Notes under the pieces: generated by a model
What the model was told of the DNA's origin: nothing
The model's database searches: none
The model's input: only the letters and a program-made list of their open reading frames with translations
IMG/VR virus record: IMGVR_UViG_3300035670_001406
Location: 1 to 21,297 of that record
Reading direction: 5' to 3' (one strand)
Source: a virus
Length of the DNA: 21,297 bases
Part shown: in pieces, positions 20,409-21,297 of the stretch
Position numbering within the stretch: position 1 is the stretch's first letter
Layout: every line of letters begins with the position of its first letter
Made by a program: the position numbers and the translations under genes

Positions 20409-21297
20409 TTGGTTGCCCCCGCTCCTACCTTGTTGCCGTTTTCGTCAATCAATCCCTGCTTTCTAGCGTCTTGCCAGTCTTGGTACTGCAGCTGGAGAGT
20501 GTTCGCTTGGTTGAGGTCTCCAATGCGTTGGGCATCTCGAATGGCAGACTCAAATCCCTTCTGGGTTTTGATAGAGCGGCCAGCAACCGTAGTCGCCAAA
20601 TCTGTGTCTGCTTTTTGAGCGGCAGGTTTTAGAATCTTGTCTTTGTTGGCCTCAAACCAAGTAAACACATCAAGGTTTGGGTCTGCTCTTCTGGCCGCTA
20701 TTAAAGCAACATCAAACGCATTCATCTGCAATTGAGCTCGCTTGCGTGCAGCGTCTGGAATAAGCACAGAACCACCAGACGTGCCGAGCTCCGATGCAAC
20801 CTGCTCACGAAGTATTTTTACCCTTTCGTCTGCGCTAGCCTTAATTCTTTCTAGATATCTGGAATAAGTGTCTTGTGTCAGGCGGCCGGCATTGTTGATC
20901 AGCTCTTGCGCTGTAACCGGGTTGGTTCCAAATGGGTTGGACAGGCGCTCATCCAGATTCTTAACCAGCAGCTGGTTGTCCCTAGAGGCAAAAATCCCGC
21001 CAGTATTGTCGTACTGGTTTAACCTTTTTTCGTAATTGCCTGGGTCATATAGCCTGGTTTCTGACAAAACCTTCCTGATCTCAGCCGGGTTGTTAGACCG
21101 AATTGCATCTGCCCATCTCACCTCAACCTCTTTGGCTCGCTCGGCATTGAATTTTGAGACATTGTCGATAGTGGTATTAAAGTCTTTCATCGCATCGTCT
21201 GCAGCCAACAGCACTTCGTTTCTTTCGCCAGATCGAATCATCTGATCTATTACGGCATTGCCAGACCGCCCAGCCTTAATCTGTTGGTAGGCAACAA
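20405..21297 (-). CDS. Internal-virion-type protein, C-terminal part (runs off window)
   Basis: The frame stays open to the right edge; an ATG at 21239-21241 is internal, since the upstream codons (KAGRSGNAVIDQMIRSGERNE when read through) continue protein-like sequence. The visible 297 or so residues are helical and charged, with many Asn/Gln and no membrane segment. Segments such as YSRYLERIKASADERVKILREQ and GKSFESAIRDAQRIGDLNQANTLQLQYQDW-like stretches suggest long coiled coils. The ATGA overlap with the 199-residue gene puts it in the same late operon. It is probably another large core or ejection protein; the identity cannot be settled from the fragment. Confidence 0.55.
   Translation of the reverse strand, partial: VAYQQIKAGRSGNAVIDQMIRSGERNEVLLAADDAMKDFNTTIDNVSKFNAERAKEVEVRWADAIRSNNPAEIRKVLSETRLYDPGNYEKRLNQYDNTGGIFASRDNQLLVKNLDERLSNPFGTNPVTAQELINNAGRLTQDTYSRYLERIKASADERVKILREQVASELGTSGGSVLIPDAARKRAQLQMNAFDVALIAARRADPNLDVFTWFEANKDKILKPAAQKADTDLATTVAGRSIKTQKGFESAIRDAQRIGDLNQANTLQLQYQDWQDARKQGLIDENGNKVGAGATK

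Overview
The window is a tailed double-stranded DNA phage genome segment (or prophage), most likely of podovirus type. The evidence is a terminase, a tail fibre with a T7-gp17-like N-terminal domain, very large internal-virion-type proteins, a holin/endolysin pair, and a YqaJ exonuclease plus RecT pair. Genes are packed with almost no spacing. Many junctions are 1- or 4-nt stop/start overlaps (TGATG, TAATG, ATGA). There are no tRNAs, rRNAs or clear host genes. Base composition and protein flavour suggest a proteobacterial host, perhaps a freshwater or marine betaproteobacterium; that is inference only.

There are three transcription blocks. (1) A leftward block runs from 4952 to 1 and continues off the window. 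In order it holds a ribbon-helix-helix regulator, a small protein, a PD-(D/E)XK-like nuclease, a zinc-ribbon protein, a winged-helix replication initiator, a 334-nt stretch with no convincing gene, a small protein, an SSB-like protein, the terminase small subunit, four small ORFs, a GT8-like glycosyltransferase and the start of the terminase large subunit. (2) A rightward block from 5108 to 10808 holds a serine recombinase, a small membrane protein, a small HTH protein, YqaJ exonuclease, two small proteins, RecT, a GT-B-like protein, an FkbM methyltransferase and a GT9-like glycosyltransferase. (3) A leftward late block enters from the right edge and runs to 10784. It holds three internal-virion-type proteins, the tail fibre, tail-associated small proteins, a small membrane protein, a calcineurin-like phosphoesterase, a membrane protein, the holin and the endolysin. 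Blocks 1 and 2 diverge from 4953-5107, where operator-like palindromes, a TTGACA hexamer and a perfect DnaA box lie. Blocks 2 and 3 converge and overlap by 25 nt.

The most notable structure is a probable replication origin inside the initiator gene. GGTTGCC/GGCAACC repeats (3308-3448) lie directly beside an AT-rich tract (3234-3305), the same layout as phage lambda ori within gene O. The second is a set of sugar and methyl transfer genes: three in the recombination operon and one beside the terminase. They suggest modification of the virion, the host surface or the DNA. The third is the 334-nt G-rich interval between the initiator and the SSB-like operon; its one full-length open frame is joined to both neighbours by TGATG overlaps, yet its translation does not look like a protein.

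All calls come from reading motifs and gene layout by eye. No database search or folding program was run.
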